Notes: generated from the sequence alone by a model not told the origin. A stretch of 53,612 bases of DNA from an uncultured Bacteroidales bacterium (GCA_947074105.1 CAMTON010000014.1:1-53612); one strand, 5' to 3'; positions 17,144 through 26,928 are shown, counted from the stretch's first letter. Translations and numbers: made by a program.

Positions 17144-18397
17144 TTATTGTCTTTTGGATGTTACCTCTTTTTCATATTGCTGAATATCTGCGATATACCC
17201 TTCTGCTACCGGTACATTCTGTAAAGCACAGTAGTAATCCCACACTGCGTTCCAAGGCATATTTTTAGCTTCTTCAAGAGTGGCAAGTCTTTCAAACAAC
17301 TGACCGTTTGCCTCATATTCACGAAGAAGTTTAGTCGGTTCAAGCAATGCCTGAAGGAAACATTTCAATGTTGCTCTTGAGCCTACTACATAAGCACCGA
17401 TACGGTTGATAGAAGCGTCGAAATAGTCAAGACCGATATTTACTCTGTCAAGAGCATCACAACGGATAATTTCTTTAGCCAGTTCCAGAGTATCGTCATT
17501 CATTGTTGTAACATGATCCGAATCCCAGCGTATAGGGCGGCTTACATGAAGCATGATTTCCGGAGTGAAAAGAAGAAGAGCAGAAATCTTATCTGCGATA
17601 CTTTCAGTAAGGTGGAAATGCCCTGTATCAAGAGTTACAATCTTATCATTTTTTGCTCCATAACCAAGATAGAAATCATATGAACCTACTGTATAACTTT
17701 CTGCTCCGATTCCGAATAATTTTGCCTCGATACAATCTTTTACATAATCAAGTTTTTCAGAATAGATCTCATCAAGAGAATCCTTAAGCAATTCGCGGTA
17801 TTTAAGTCTGTTTACCGTAGTATCTTTCGATCCGTCGTGAATCCAAAGATTCATAACAGAAGGAGAACCCTGATAACGTCCCATCGCATCAGCAATGCGG
17901 CGACAGCGTTTAGTATGTTCAATCCAGAAATTACGGATTTCCGAATCAGGATTTGAAAGAGATAATGATCCGCTTTTCGGATGAGAGAAAGAAGTGGAAT
18001 TAAAGTCAAGTTTAAAATTATTATCCTTAGCCCATTTCATCCAGCTTTCAAAATGTTTCGGTTCAACTTCATCTCTGTCGACGAATTTATCTCCGAAATC
18101 ACCATATATTTCATGAAGATTTATTCTGTGAACACCCGGAATAAGAGATGCTGCCTTAACAAGATCCTGGCGCACTTCTTCTATTGTTCTGGCCTTACCC
18201 GGATAATTTCCTGTTGCCTGGATGCCTCCTGAAAGTTCTCCGTCCGGATTTTCGAAACCTGTTACATCGTCAGTCTGCCAGCAATGAAGTGACAAAACGA
18301 TTTTTTCCATATTTTTTATTGCGCTGTCAACATCGACACCTACGCGTGAGTAAACTTCTTTAGCATATTCGTATGCTTCCTTAATTTTCTGGTCCAT
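17144..18397 (-). CDS. rhaA: L-rhamnose isomerase
   Basis: 417-residue RhaA (rhaI in Bacteroides naming), converting L-rhamnose to L-rhamnulose in the cytoplasm with Mn2+. The length matches the family. Recognisable segments are SLHCWQTDDVTGFE near residue 40, SGGIQATGNYPGKAR, DFNSTSFSHPKS, WIHDGSKDT and the metal-binding LDTGHFHLTESIADKI followed by LHVSRPIRWDSDHV. All expected acidic and His ligands appear present, so it should be active. It is 37 bases downstream of rhaB and 19 bases upstream of rhaT in one operon. Confidence 0.95.
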   Translation of the reverse strand: MDQKIKEAYEYAKEVYSRVGVDVDSAIKNMEKIVLSLHCWQTDDVTGFENPDGELSGGIQATGNYPGKARTIEEVRQDLVKAASLIPGVHRINLHEIYGDFGDKFVDRDEVEPKHFESWMKWAKDNNFKLDFNSTSFSHPKSGSLSLSNPDSEIRNFWIEHTKRCRRIADAMGRYQGSPSVMNLWIHDGSKDTTVNRLKYRELLKDSLDEIYSEKLDYVKDCIEAKLFGIGAESYTVGSYDFYLGYGAKNDKIVTLDTGHFHLTESIADKISALLLFTPEIMLHVSRPIRWDSDHVTTMNDDTLELAKEIIRCDALDRVNIGLDYFDASINRIGAYVVGSRATLKCFLQALLEPTKLLREYEANGQLFERLATLEEAKNMPWNAVWDYYCALQNVPVAEGYIADIQQYEKEVTSKRQ

Positions 18398-18434
18398 AAT
18401 ATGATATTAATTATATTGGTTAATAAAATGTGTT

Positions 18435-19904
18435 TTAATTGCATTTCTGTGTATATCTGCCATAAGCTTCATCCCACATCTCTTTATCCTGCGGAATAAA
18501 CTCTTTAACTTCTGTTGCCTTAGATATCAGATCTCTCATTTCATTGATATCTTTTACATATCCGGCTGCTTTAAGCTGAATCATTATGTTTCCTATAGCT
18601 GTAGCTTCGCTTGGCCCCGCATAAACAGGTAAACCTGTTGAGTTTGAAGTAAACTGATTAAGTAATGCGTTTTTGGCACCTCCGCCAATGATGTGAAGTC
18701 GTTTAATCGGATTAGGAGAAAACTCTTTAAGGTAATCCATGACAGTGCGGTATCTCAATGCCAGACTGTCCATGATACATCTTACGATCTGCTGGTCTGT
18801 TTCAGGAACTTCCATATTTCTTTCTTCGCAATACTGTCGTATTGATCCGATCATGCTTTCAGGATTCGCAAAAACCGGATCATCAGTATTTATCATACTT
18901 TTAAAAGGTTCCGCTTTATTTATCATTTCCACTATCTCAGGATAAGAATAATTTTTTCCTTCCTCTTCCCATTCTTTGCGACACTGTTCAAGTATCCACA
19001 TTCCGGTTATATTTTTAAGAAAACGAGTGGTTCCCTCGATGCCACCTTCATTAGTGAAATTTAATTCTGCGCTCTTTTCGTTAATGATAGGATTTTTCAC
19101 CTCAATACCCATTAACGACCATGTCCCTGAACTAAGATATGCGAAATCAGTATCCTTTGCAGGTACAGCAGCTACAGCCGAAGCCGTATCATGTCCGGCA
19201 ACCGCGATTACCGGTATATCATAATTAAGAGGTTTATCAAGAATGTCTTTTCTGAGATTTCCGATCACCGTACCCGGCATCACTATATCTGGAAACTTAG
19301 ACGCATCTATACCGGCAGCCTTCAACAGATCGGCATCCACTTTTTTCATATTCGGATCCATGAATTGTGACGTTGAAGCTATTGTATATTCGCAGACCGC
19401 ATTTCCCGTAAGCATATATGATATAAGATCCGGCATAAACAGAATCTTGTCTGCCTGCTTCAATGGAGCATATTTTTCTTTATTTGCAGCATAAAGCTGA
19501 AATAAAGAATTGAAGTTCATAAACTGTATTCCGGTTTTTTTATAAACGGTTTCTTTAGGAATGATAGAAAAATATTCCTGCATTATTCCGTTGGTATAAG
19601 GGTCGCGATATGCGCGGGGATCTTCAATCACATTGCCTTTCTCATCTATAAAACCCATGTCAACACCCCAGGTATCGACACCTATTGAAAGAATTTTGTA
19701 ATCAAGGCTCAGTGCGTAATTAAGACCTTTAATAATTTCAGAAAATAGAGATTTCAGATTCCAGTGAAATCTTCCTTCACGATTTTCTATCCTGTTATCG
19801 AAGCGTGCTATCTCCTGCATTTCCAATTGTCCGTTATCAATATACGACAATATCATCCTTCCGCTGGTAGCTCCAAGATCGATAGCTATTACACAGTTTT
19901 TCAT
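18435..19904 (-). CDS. rhaB: Rhamnulokinase
   Basis: 489-residue FGGY-family kinase that phosphorylates L-rhamnulose to L-rhamnulose-1-phosphate. The ATP-binding start CVIAIDLGATSGRMIL, the substrate loop GVDTWGVDMGFID, GHDTASAVAAVPA, YLSSGTWSLMGIE and the adenosine-motif HIIGGGAKNALLNQF occur in order. Length fits RhaB. It is the first gene of the operon with rhaA and rhaT and is divergent from rhaR across 122 bases. The next enzyme, rhamnulose-1-phosphate aldolase, is not encoded in the window. Confidence 0.95.
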   Translation of the reverse strand: MKNCVIAIDLGATSGRMILSYIDNGQLEMQEIARFDNRIENREGRFHWNLKSLFSEIIKGLNYALSLDYKILSIGVDTWGVDMGFIDEKGNVIEDPRAYRDPYTNGIMQEYFSIIPKETVYKKTGIQFMNFNSLFQLYAANKEKYAPLKQADKILFMPDLISYMLTGNAVCEYTIASTSQFMDPNMKKVDADLLKAAGIDASKFPDIVMPGTVIGNLRKDILDKPLNYDIPVIAVAGHDTASAVAAVPAKDTDFAYLSSGTWSLMGIEVKNPIINEKSAELNFTNEGGIEGTTRFLKNITGMWILEQCRKEWEEEGKNYSYPEIVEMINKAEPFKSMINTDDPVFANPESMIGSIRQYCEERNMEVPETDQQIVRCIMDSLALRYRTVMDYLKEFSPNPIKRLHIIGGGAKNALLNQFTSNSTGLPVYAGPSEATAIGNIMIQLKAAGYVKDINEMRDLISKATEVKEFIPQDKEMWDEAYGRYTQKCN

Positions 19905-19978
19905 CTTTTTGATATAAGGTTATTTAAAAAATATTAGATTTTAAGTCTTTGGAATTGCAAGTATAAGCGATTGTTAAT

Positions 19979-19986
19979 TATTTTTG
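19979..19986 (+). promoter_or_regulatory. -7 element for rhaR
   Basis: TATTTTTG, with an ATTG at 19954-19957 spaced 21 bases upstream as a weak -33. On the opposite strand TATACTTG at 19958-19965 is one mismatch from a -7 element for rhaB, so the two promoters overlap in this 122-bp divergent region. Confidence 0.45.
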
Positions 19987-20026
19987 TTATAATTATTGAT
20001 AATTTACTTTACATTTTTGACACACC

Positions 20027-20944
20027 ATGAATTCATCAAATAAATGTTACCAGAAATACATTCCTTTGTCCGTTTCCTCTTTGTCCTGTCCTTTAAACTG
20101 TACGACCGCAGGCTACCAGATTATAGAAAAAGGAGAGAACTATCCTTTGCTCAATCATCCTTTCGACTACTCTCTTGTGAAGAGGCGTGGAAGGATTCTT
20201 AATGAATATCAGATATTATATATTACCGAAGGAAAAGGAAGTTTTGCATCTCAAAGTCTGGGAAAAGAGGTTGAAATCACTGCCGGTACCTTTATCATGC
20301 TTTTTCCCGGAGAATGGCATAATTATTATCCGGATAAAGAGATTGGATGGAAAGAATACTGGATAGGCTTCAGATGCAATGATGAGGCATTTCCCGCCAG
20401 TTATGGCTTTAGTAAGAATTTCCCGGTAATAAGAATCGGTCATCACAGCGCTGTTTCTGCTCTTTTTGAAGAAAGCTGCAATGCCGTGGAGCAGGAAAAA
20501 TCTGGAATGCAGATATATCTTTCAGGAATAATAATGCATATTCTCGGACTGGTAAATTATCTTAATAAAAATATTACATCCGATGCTTCGGCTCTTACTG
20601 CAAAGATCAGAAATGCACAGCTCCTTCTAAAGGAACGATGTGAAGAAAATCTTTCTGTTCAGGATCTGGCTTCAGAATTGGGAATGGGATATACCTGGTT
20701 TCGACGAAAATTCAAACAATATGCAGGCGTTTCTCCGGGGCAGTATCTTCTGCAGCAAAAACATTTACGCGCCAAAGAACTCCTTATTAACAGCAGTCTT
20801 TCAATATCAGAAATAGGATTCAGGCTTGGATTTGAGAATATGAGTCAGTTCTCTACTTTCTTTAAGAAGTTTGAAGGCCTTTCAGCTTCAAGTTACAGGA
20901 TAAATAATGTGTTTAATATATCCGAGGCTATGGAGGAAGAATAG
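20027..20944 (+). CDS. rhaR: AraC-family regulator of rhamnose genes
   Basis: 305-residue AraC/XylS regulator. The N-terminal cupin-like sensor (about 30-180) includes RRGRILNEYQILYITEGKGSF and AGTFIMLFPGEWHNYYP, typical of sugar-binding arms; the C-terminal double helix-turn-helix (about 200-295) contains VQDLASELGMGYTWFRRKFKQ and ISEIGFRLGFENMSQFSTFFK. It is divergent from rhaB, as RhaR is in Bacteroides, and would activate the operon with L-rhamnose as effector; this role is inferred from position. An ATG at 20027 fits the start. Confidence 0.88.
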   Translation: MNSSNKCYQKYIPLSVSSLSCPLNCTTAGYQIIEKGENYPLLNHPFDYSLVKRRGRILNEYQILYITEGKGSFASQSLGKEVEITAGTFIMLFPGEWHNYYPDKEIGWKEYWIGFRCNDEAFPASYGFSKNFPVIRIGHHSAVSALFEESCNAVEQEKSGMQIYLSGIIMHILGLVNYLNKNITSDASALTAKIRNAQLLLKERCEENLSVQDLASELGMGYTWFRRKFKQYAGVSPGQYLLQQKHLRAKELLINSSLSISEIGFRLGFENMSQFSTFFKKFEGLSASSYRINNVFNISEAMEEE

Positions 20945-20978
20945 CTAAGAAAAAAGATGATTAATGTACATAAATTAA

Positions 20979-21020
20979 AATCCCGTTTGTAAAATCATAA
21001 AGACTTAGTCAAACGGGATT
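20979..21020. terminator. Hairpin between rhaR and the YD-like gene
   Basis: Perfect 11-bp stem (AATCCCGTTTG with its complement) around a loop containing AAAGACTTAG. It lies between convergent genes, and it resembles the hairpin at 16035-16078 in stem, loop and following CTATAT. Confidence 0.75.
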
Positions 21021-21053
21021 CCCTCTATATCAGAATGTAAGATTTGCAGTAAC

Positions 21054-22001
21054 CTATTTTGTATAATATACTATATCGCGCTCCTGCATATATGACGGCT
21101 TTCCGTTATGAAAGCAATACTTCTTATACCAGTTAAGGTTGTCATCATATATATATACATTTGAAAAGCGATTTCTTATAGTATTCTTATCCTGAAGAAA
21201 CGTTTCGGTTATCGTACGTGTTGTTTCGTTCGAAAGAGAATCGCACGATATAAGCTCTTTCGTATATTTTACCGGTGTTACATTTGTTATCTGTGACACA
21301 TTGCCTCTTTTGTCATATTCATAGCGTATTGACAGATTCTGTATATTGTTTTCATCATACGATGTCATCAGTTCCACTCTTTGATTTGCATCATAAAAGA
21401 ATATATGTCTGAATACCAGTTTTCCGGAAGGGGAGTAGCTTTTCTCTTCAATACATTTTCCGTTCTGATCATAATCATAAACCCATATATTGTTGCTGCT
21501 TCTGTATAAAGGAAGGCTCTGATGAGAATCTCTCAGGTGAAATATGATATCTGTCACATTATCATTCTCATCACTTCGTATTATGCAGTTTATTCTGCCT
21601 CTCTCATCGTATTCGAACTCCAGGTAACCCCTTTTCTGTCTGTCAGAGCTGAATTCCTGCTTGATAAGCTTCCCTTTTTCATCATAGAAGAACTTTGTAA
21701 GGTTTACATATGCATCATCTACATCATATGTGCAGTATTCGAGTGTCTGACCTCTTGTATCAAACAGATAAGAATGATCGGTAAATCCTTTAAACCAAAA
21801 CGGATCATTATCGGCCGGCATAAATTCAACAAGAGAATCTCTTTGAACGGTAAAATTTTTATGTATTAGTTTAAAGCTTTTTACGTTTCCCTTTAAGTTC
21901 AGATCTTTTCTATTCTCTTTTTGAGATAAAATATTGCTATTACAAAAAAACAGAAAGCCGAATATAATTAACAGAAAATCAAAATTGATTTTTTTATTCA
22001 T
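21054..22001 (-). CDS. Secreted YD-repeat-like protein
   Basis: 315 residues with an N-terminal hydrophobic leader ending near NILSQ, so likely exported. The body is a run of short beta-hairpin repeats with aromatic-acidic turns: YLFDTRGQTLEY, FYDEKGKLIKQEF, FEYDERGRINCI, YDYDQNGKCIEEKSY, FYDANQRVELM, YEYDKRGNVSQI. These recall YD/RHS-type or toxin-WG-like repeats, but there is no RHS core or toxin C-terminus. The function is unknown; a secreted beta-solenoid-like structural or binding protein is plausible. It is a single gene, convergent with rhaR. Confidence 0.8.
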   Translation of the reverse strand: MNKKINFDFLLIIFGFLFFCNSNILSQKENRKDLNLKGNVKSFKLIHKNFTVQRDSLVEFMPADNDPFWFKGFTDHSYLFDTRGQTLEYCTYDVDDAYVNLTKFFYDEKGKLIKQEFSSDRQKRGYLEFEYDERGRINCIIRSDENDNVTDIIFHLRDSHQSLPLYRSSNNIWVYDYDQNGKCIEEKSYSPSGKLVFRHIFFYDANQRVELMTSYDENNIQNLSIRYEYDKRGNVSQITNVTPVKYTKELISCDSLSNETTRTITETFLQDKNTIRNRFSNVYIYDDNLNWYKKYCFHNGKPSYMQERDIVYYTK

Positions 22002-22158
22002 AGAGTATCCGTTTCGTCATTATAAACTTTTTTGCTTATCATTAACAAAAACACTTTTGTTAATGCAGATGTTCTTGACAAAACGAAAATTAACATGAAA
22101 TCTGAAATCTGTCCCCGGCTTTACGAGAGTAATTATGGTTAGGTATAAAAACAAAAAA

Positions 22159-22182
22159 AAGGTGAGACAAAAGTCTCACCTT
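22159..22182 (-). terminator. Terminator of the thrS-infC-rpmI-rplT operon
   Basis: 10-bp perfect stem (AAGGTGAGAC) with an AAAA/TTTT loop, followed on the minus strand by a long T run; 21 bases after the rplT stop. Confidence 0.9.
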
Positions 22183-22202
22183 CTTTATATGCTGAAGTTT
22201 GA

Positions 22203-22553
22203 TTAAGCTTTTTTCGCTTTTTCAACGATTGCAGCAAAAGCTTCAGGATGATTAACTGCAAGGTCAGCAAGAACTTTACGGTTAATTTCGATACCTGCTT
22301 TGTGAAGAGCTCCCATTAGTTTTGAGTATGACATACCCTGTAGGCGAGCTGCTGCATTGATACGCTGGATCCAAAGAGCACGGAAGTTACGTTTTTTAGC
22401 TTTACGGTCACGGAAAGCATAAGTTAAACCTTTTTCCCATGTATTCTTTGCTACTGTCCATACATTTTTTCTTGCTCCAAAATAACCTCTTGTTAGAGAA
22501 AGAATCTTTTTACGTCTGTTACGTGACGCGACGTGGTTTACCGATCTTGGCAT
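22203..22553 (-). CDS. rplT: 50S ribosomal protein L20
   Basis: 116-residue L20, a primary 23S rRNA-binding protein needed early in 50S assembly. The basic N-terminus [20 protein letters not shown] and the conserved [14 protein letters not shown] and [20 protein letters not shown] are diagnostic, and length is normal. It is the last gene of thrS-infC-rpmI-rplT, 131 bases after rpmI, and is followed by a strong terminator. In other bacteria L20 represses its own operon through an mRNA site; no such site is evident to me in the short rpmI-rplT spacer. Confidence 0.97.
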   Translation of the reverse strand: MPRSVNHVASRNRRKKILSLTRGYFGARKNVWTVAKNTWEKGLTYAFRDRKAKKRNFRALWIQRINAAARLQGMSYSKLMGALHKAGIEINRKVLADLAVNHPEAFAAIVEKAKKA

Positions 22554-22684
22554 AATTCTAAAATAATTGTGAATGATAGCGCCTTCATTTTTCAGAAGAA
22601 CTTAAGCTTGCATTCGGTTGATAAAAAATAATACTTTATAAACGTTTGTTTTAAAAACTGAAATTATCTCTCGTATTAAGGAGA

Positions 22685-22882
22685 TTATTTCATACAAAGA
22701 AGGAACTTAACGTTGTTCACGTCCGGAGCAGCAACTAGAGTGAAGTGTCCTAGGCGACGTTTCTGTTTGTTAGTCTTTTTTGTTAGAATGTGACGTTTAA
22801 AAGCATGTTTTCTTTTAATCTTTCCTGATCCGGTAAGAACAAATCTTTTTTTAGCACCGGAATTAGTTTTCATTTTAGGCAT
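22685..22882 (-). CDS. rpmI: 50S ribosomal protein L35
   Basis: 65-residue L35, a small basic protein of the large ribosomal subunit. The sequence [20 protein letters not shown], then [15 protein letters not shown] and KRRLGH, is typical. It lies between infC (84 bases upstream) and rplT in the conserved translation operon. Confidence 0.97.
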   Translation of the reverse strand: MPKMKTNSGAKKRFVLTGSGKIKRKHAFKRHILTKKTNKQKRRLGHFTLVAAPDVNNVKFLLCMK

Positions 22883-22966
22883 TTGTACAAAAATTATTTA
22901 TTTATAAAAGTGGTCTGACAGGCTGCGATCTCACAATCTTAAACTGTCAAACCAATAATGTCAATA

Positions 22967-23557
22967 TTATTTTTCGACCTTTTTCTTAGGTGAAAGCATT
23001 ATGATCATTTTCTTTCCTTCCAGCTGTGGAAGCTGCTCTACTTTACAAAGTTCTTCAAGATCATTTGCAAATCTCAGAAGAAGAACTTCACCCTGCTCTT
23101 TGAACAGGATAGAACGACCTTTAAAGAATACATAAGCTTTTACTTTGAAACCGTCTTCAAGAAATCCTATGGCATGTTTCAGCTTGAAAGCATAATCATG
23201 GTCATCTGTCTGAGGTCCGAAACGGATCTCCTTAACAATAACCTTAGAAGCCTTAGCTTTGATCTCTTTTTGTTTCTTTTTTTGCTGGTACAGGAATTTC
23301 TGATAATCAATAACCCTACATACCGGAGGGGTAGCTGTTGGAGATATCTCAACAAGGTCAAGACCCTGATCATCTGCAATTTTAATAGCTTCTTTAATAG
23401 AATAGACTCCCGGCTCAACATTCTCACCAACCAAACGTATCTCGTCTACGCCGCGAATACGCTCGTTGATTCTGTGTAAAGCTCTGTCTTCTCTTTTTTG
23501 AGGGCCTCTGTTGTTATTTCTTTGAAAAGGACCTCCACCCATTGGTTTTTTTTCCAT
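22967..23557 (-). CDS. infC: Translation initiation factor IF-3
   Basis: 196-residue IF-3 that binds the 30S subunit and checks the initiator tRNA and codon. The N-terminal domain contains [18 protein letters not shown] and [18 protein letters not shown], and the C-terminal domain [17 protein letters not shown] and GDKV-like [14 protein letters not shown]. The first about 25 residues (Met-, Gly- and Asn-rich) are an extension before the usual start region; an ATG at 23557, nine bases after the thrS stop, is used rather than the AUU known from enterobacteria. It is the second gene of the thrS operon. Confidence 0.96.
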   Translation of the reverse strand: MEKKPMGGGPFQRNNNRGPQKREDRALHRINERIRGVDEIRLVGENVEPGVYSIKEAIKIADDQGLDLVEISPTATPPVCRVIDYQKFLYQQKKKQKEIKAKASKVIVKEIRFGPQTDDHDYAFKLKHAIGFLEDGFKVKAYVFFKGRSILFKEQGEVLLLRFANDLEELCKVEQLPQLEGKKMIIMLSPKKKVEK

Positions 23558-23566
23558 TTAAATAAT

Positions 23567-25513
23567 TTAATATGAAGACTTGTTTATCATTTGTTCTACT
23601 TCCTGAACCAAATCTGCTGCAAAATTAGCAATTTTTTTCACACCTAAATCACCTTCACCTTGTTTTCTTACAGAAACTTCACCATTTTCCTGCTCTTTTT
23701 CACCAACTATAAGAAGATAAGGGATTCGTTTTAACTCATTATCACGAATTTTTCTTCCTATTTTCTCGTTTCTGTCATCAACGATGACGCGGATGTCGCT
23801 CTGTTCAAGTTCCTGTGCTACCTTATAAGCGTAATCATTGAAACGCTCAGAGATAGGAAGGATGACTACCTGGTCAGGAGTAAGCCATAGAGGGAATTTA
23901 CCTCCTGTATGCTCGATAAGTACGGCAACGAAACGCTCCATAGAGCCGAATGGTGCTCTGTGGATCATAACAGGCTGATGTTTAAGGTTGTCAGCTCCTG
24001 TATATTCAAGGTTGAATCTTTCAGGAAGATTGTAGTCTACCTGAATAGTACCAAGCTGCCAGCGGCGGCCAAGTGCATCTTTAACCATGAAGTCAAGTTT
24101 AGGACCATAGAATGCGGCTTCACCGTATTCAATTTTTGCATTAAGTCCTTTTTCCTGACATGCTTCTACGATAGCAGCTTCAGCTTTTTCCCAGTTTTCG
24201 TCGCTTCCGATATATTTTTCTCTGTTGTTAGGATCTCTCAATGAAATCTGAGCCTCGAAGTTGTCGAAGTTCAACGCCTTGAAAATGATAGAGATGATAT
24301 CCATCACTTTCAGGAATTCTTCTTTAAGCTGATCCGGACGACAGAATAGATGCGCGTCATCCTGAGTAAAGCTTCTTACACGTGTTAAACCGTGAAGCTC
24401 ACCTGATTGTTCATATCTGTAAACTGTTCCGAATTCTGCGAAACGAAGCGGAAGATCTTTGTATGATCTTGGAAACGCCTTGAATATCTCACAGTGATGA
24501 GGGCAGTTCATAGGTTTCAACAGATATTCTTCACCTTCCTCAGGAGTATTTATAGGCTGGAATGAATCCTTACCATATTTAGCATAGTGACCGGAAGTCA
24601 CATAAAGCAGTTTGTTTCCGATGTGAGGAGTGATAACCTGCTGATAGCCATATCTTTTCTGGATTTTGCGAAGGAACTGTTCAAGTCTGTCACGAAGTGC
24701 GGCACCGCGAGGCAGCCACATCGGAAGACCCTGACCTACATTCTGAGAAAACATGAAAAGTTCAAGCTCTCTGCCAAGTTTTCTGTGGTCTCTCTTTTTT
24801 GCTTCTTCAAGAAGAGCAAGATATTCATCAAGTTCTTTCTTTTTTGGGAAAGAAACACCATAGATACGAGTCAGCTGTTTTCTTTTTTCGTCACCTCTCC
24901 AATAAGCACCTGCTACGGAAAGCAGTTTTACTGCTTTGATAGGAGATGTTGACGGGATATGAGGTCCGCGGCAAAGATCTGTGAATGCACCCTGAGTATA
25001 AGTAGTGATTTTACCATCCTCAAGTTCTGAAATCAATTCACATTTATATGTTTCACCTCTGTCTCCGAATAGTTTCAAAGCATCTTCCTTTGAAATTTCA
25101 GAACGGGTAAGACCTTCTTTTTTTGCAGCCAGTTCAAGCATTTTTTTCTCGATAGCAGGAAGATCTGATTCTTTGATAACAGTATCACCGGCATCTACAT
25201 CATAATAGAACCCGTTTTCAATAGCAGGACCGATACCAAACTGGATTCCGGGATAAAGTTCCTGAAGAGCTTCAGCAAGAAGGTGGGCAGATGTGTGCCA
25301 AAATGCATGCTTTCCTTCCGGAGAGTCCCATTTAAATAATGTTACTGTTGAATCTGAATCAATAGGACGAGTTAAATCCCATTCCTGATCATTTACTTTG
25401 GCAGCAAGTACATCTTGTGCCAGTCTTGAGCTGATGCTTTCAGCGATTTGTAGGGGAGTAGTCCCTTGCGGATATTCTCTGACTGATTTGTCAGGAAAAG
25501 TAATTTTAATCAT
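23567..25513 (-). CDS. thrS: Threonyl-tRNA synthetase
   Basis: 648-residue class II synthetase charging tRNA-Thr. Domains: TGS ([17 protein letters not shown], 1-62), the editing N2 domain with [11 protein letters not shown] and the LCRGPH segment, the class II catalytic core (about 245-540) with [10 protein letters not shown] holding the zinc-binding Cys, [14 protein letters not shown] (motif 2) and the anticodon-binding domain at the end (about 545-640). The open frame extends 45 codons upstream through the leader hairpins, but MIKITF at 25513 is the family start. It is the first gene of thrS-infC-rpmI-rplT. The leader has two stable hairpins that may act in stability or control. Confidence 0.97.
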   Translation of the reverse strand: MIKITFPDKSVREYPQGTTPLQIAESISSRLAQDVLAAKVNDQEWDLTRPIDSDSTVTLFKWDSPEGKHAFWHTSAHLLAEALQELYPGIQFGIGPAIENGFYYDVDAGDTVIKESDLPAIEKKMLELAAKKEGLTRSEISKEDALKLFGDRGETYKCELISELEDGKITTYTQGAFTDLCRGPHIPSTSPIKAVKLLSVAGAYWRGDEKRKQLTRIYGVSFPKKKELDEYLALLEEAKKRDHRKLGRELELFMFSQNVGQGLPMWLPRGAALRDRLEQFLRKIQKRYGYQQVITPHIGNKLLYVTSGHYAKYGKDSFQPINTPEEGEEYLLKPMNCPHHCEIFKAFPRSYKDLPLRFAEFGTVYRYEQSGELHGLTRVRSFTQDDAHLFCRPDQLKEEFLKVMDIISIIFKALNFDNFEAQISLRDPNNREKYIGSDENWEKAEAAIVEACQEKGLNAKIEYGEAAFYGPKLDFMVKDALGRRWQLGTIQVDYNLPERFNLEYTGADNLKHQPVMIHRAPFGSMERFVAVLIEHTGGKFPLWLTPDQVVILPISERFNDYAYKVAQELEQSDIRVIVDDRNEKIGRKIRDNELKRIPYLLIVGEKEQENGEVSVRKQGEGDLGVKKIANFAADLVQEVEQMINKSSY

Positions 25514-25565
25514 AAACGTTTGAATTACAAATTTCAAATCTGTTTTTAAGTTGATAGTCAAATGA

Positions 25566-25631
25566 TTATCGGCACTTGCCGATAAATAAATTAAGCCAAT
25601 CGGCCGGATAAATATCATATCCGGCCAATTG
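25566..25631 (-). promoter_or_regulatory. Two-hairpin 5' leader of the thrS operon
   Basis: Hairpin 1 (25597-25610 with 25618-25631) has a 14-bp stem including one G-U pair and a 7-base loop; hairpin 2 (25566-25574 with 25577-25585) has 9-bp arms. Hairpin 1 begins about where transcription from the -7 element at 25637-25644 would start. Neither is followed by a T run, so they are not simple terminators. Confidence 0.6.
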
Positions 25632-25636
25632 ACTCG

Positions 25637-25644
25637 CAAATATA
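25637..25644 (-). promoter_or_regulatory. -7 element of the thrS operon
   Basis: TATATTTG on the minus strand, giving a leader of about 115-120 bases before the thrS ATG. Confidence 0.5.
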
Positions 25645-25742
25645 TCATAAATAATCAATTATAACTTATTTTATCATGGAATAAGATTATAATTTATATG
25701 TTTTCTATATGTCTGTTGATTTTTAAAACAGAAATTCATGGA

Positions 25743-26534
25743 TTAATACCAGTTCTGGGTATCCCATTTAGATTCTGTAAGATCTACAATTTCAAGTCTG
25801 TCATATACACTGTTATATCTGACCGAAAACGTATAATGAGTATCGGGTTTTACGTAATTGTCATTCGTAGGGCCGCAGATTTCAACATAATACTGTTTTA
25901 AACCTTGTGTCATGCATATGATAGCACTGTTGTTATATCCGTATGCCGGCATAATTGCTTTGTAGCGGTTGAGATTATAAAAGGGAGTGACATATACAGG
26001 GCCCGTAACAGAGAACGTTGCGTTATCCGGATGCTCAAGAATATTAAAATCAAACAGGGCATTGGCGTGAACAAGATTTCCTTCAATATTATTTAATGCT
26101 TTTCCTTTGTATTCGCAGTAAAGCATGTCAGCCTTCAGTAGCTTTTCCGATGTTGTCTGATCTGCAATGTCAGGAGTCAACGGATAAGTTGGCATAAGTG
26201 TTGAGAAATATTCAGGATGTTTATATGTTACGACAAGAGGATTTGCCGCTTTGATAAAACCTGAAGATGAAATATATGTACGTTCAATGATAAATGGATT
26301 TTTTTCCGGAATAGAAAGCAGAGAGTTGTTGGTATATGTGTACATATACGGGGTAGATCCTACCTCTAGTATCCATTCGCTTCGGTGATCCAACTCAATA
26401 TCAAGTGTGCCCTTGAATGTTTCTACATAAACATCCTGACTATAGTTGTTTTCTCCTTTATTATCGTCTTTTGAGCATGAAAACAGAGAAATAGCACTTC
26501 CTAAAGCAATATATGAAAAAACTTTACAATTCAT
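25743..26534 (-). CDS. Lipoprotein of unknown function
   Basis: 263-residue predicted lipoprotein: leader MNCKVFSYIALGSAISLFSC with lipobox Cys20 followed by SKDDN, an acidic start common in surface-exposed Bacteroidetes lipoproteins. The mature region is beta-rich and aromatic (YMYTYTNNSLLSIP, GPVYVTPFYNLNRYKAIMPAYGYNN), with a fimbrillin-like or carbohydrate-binding look, but no family signature I can name. Transcription is probably from the -7 element at 26563-26570. It is not obviously in an operon. Confidence 0.75.
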   Translation of the reverse strand: MNCKVFSYIALGSAISLFSCSKDDNKGENNYSQDVYVETFKGTLDIELDHRSEWILEVGSTPYMYTYTNNSLLSIPEKNPFIIERTYISSSGFIKAANPLVVTYKHPEYFSTLMPTYPLTPDIADQTTSEKLLKADMLYCEYKGKALNNIEGNLVHANALFDFNILEHPDNATFSVTGPVYVTPFYNLNRYKAIMPAYGYNNSAIICMTQGLKQYYVEICGPTNDNYVKPDTHYTFSVRYNSVYDRLEIVDLTESKWDTQNWY

Positions 26535-26562
26535 TTACAATAATATTTTAAATATATAACTA

Positions 26563-26570
26563 CAAAATTA
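26563..26570 (-). promoter_or_regulatory. -7 element for the lipoprotein gene
   Basis: TAATTTTG on the minus strand, 28 bases before the start at 26534. Confidence 0.45.
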
Positions 26571-26756
26571 AAAATAACTTTCTCTTTTTGCTATGTTTGA
26601 TTGAAAGAAATCATTGGATCTTATATCCTTTTTTACCGGTTTTATGATCATTATTTCCGGCTGAGAACCAATCATTTAATTTCAGGATAAAACATTTTAT
26701 GTTAATTGTTATTTTCTGTTAGAAATGATTTAATCTGTCAGGAAAGAGCATTTCTA

Positions 26757-26844
26757 TAGCAAACTGTACAGTTGCAATATGACAACCGTACGATGACAAT
26801 GTTGCAACTGTCCGATGTCAATATTGCAACCGAACGGATGTTTG
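26757..26844. repeat. 88-bp four-unit 22-bp repeat element, copy B
   Basis: Units start at 26757, 26779, 26801 and 26823. Cores from left to right are ACTGTACAGT, CCGTACGA, ACTGTCCGA and the divergent CCGAACGG. The divergent unit is again at one end, as in copy A. Confidence 0.8.
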
Positions 26845-26928
26845 ATAAGTACTATTATGGTTACATATTCGTGTTTTTCAGATAATACATACTTATGGTG
26901 ATGATAATTATATCATTACATTATAATA

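Noticed and set aside
19971..19997. Direct repeat TTGTTA..ATTATT as the RhaR operator
   Set aside because: The 13-bp spacing is not typical of AraC-family half-sites and the sequence is simple AT-rich DNA.
25514..25648. N-terminal extension of thrS by 45 codons
   Set aside because: It would be translated through the leader hairpins and does not look like protein; the TGS domain begins at the ATG at 25513.
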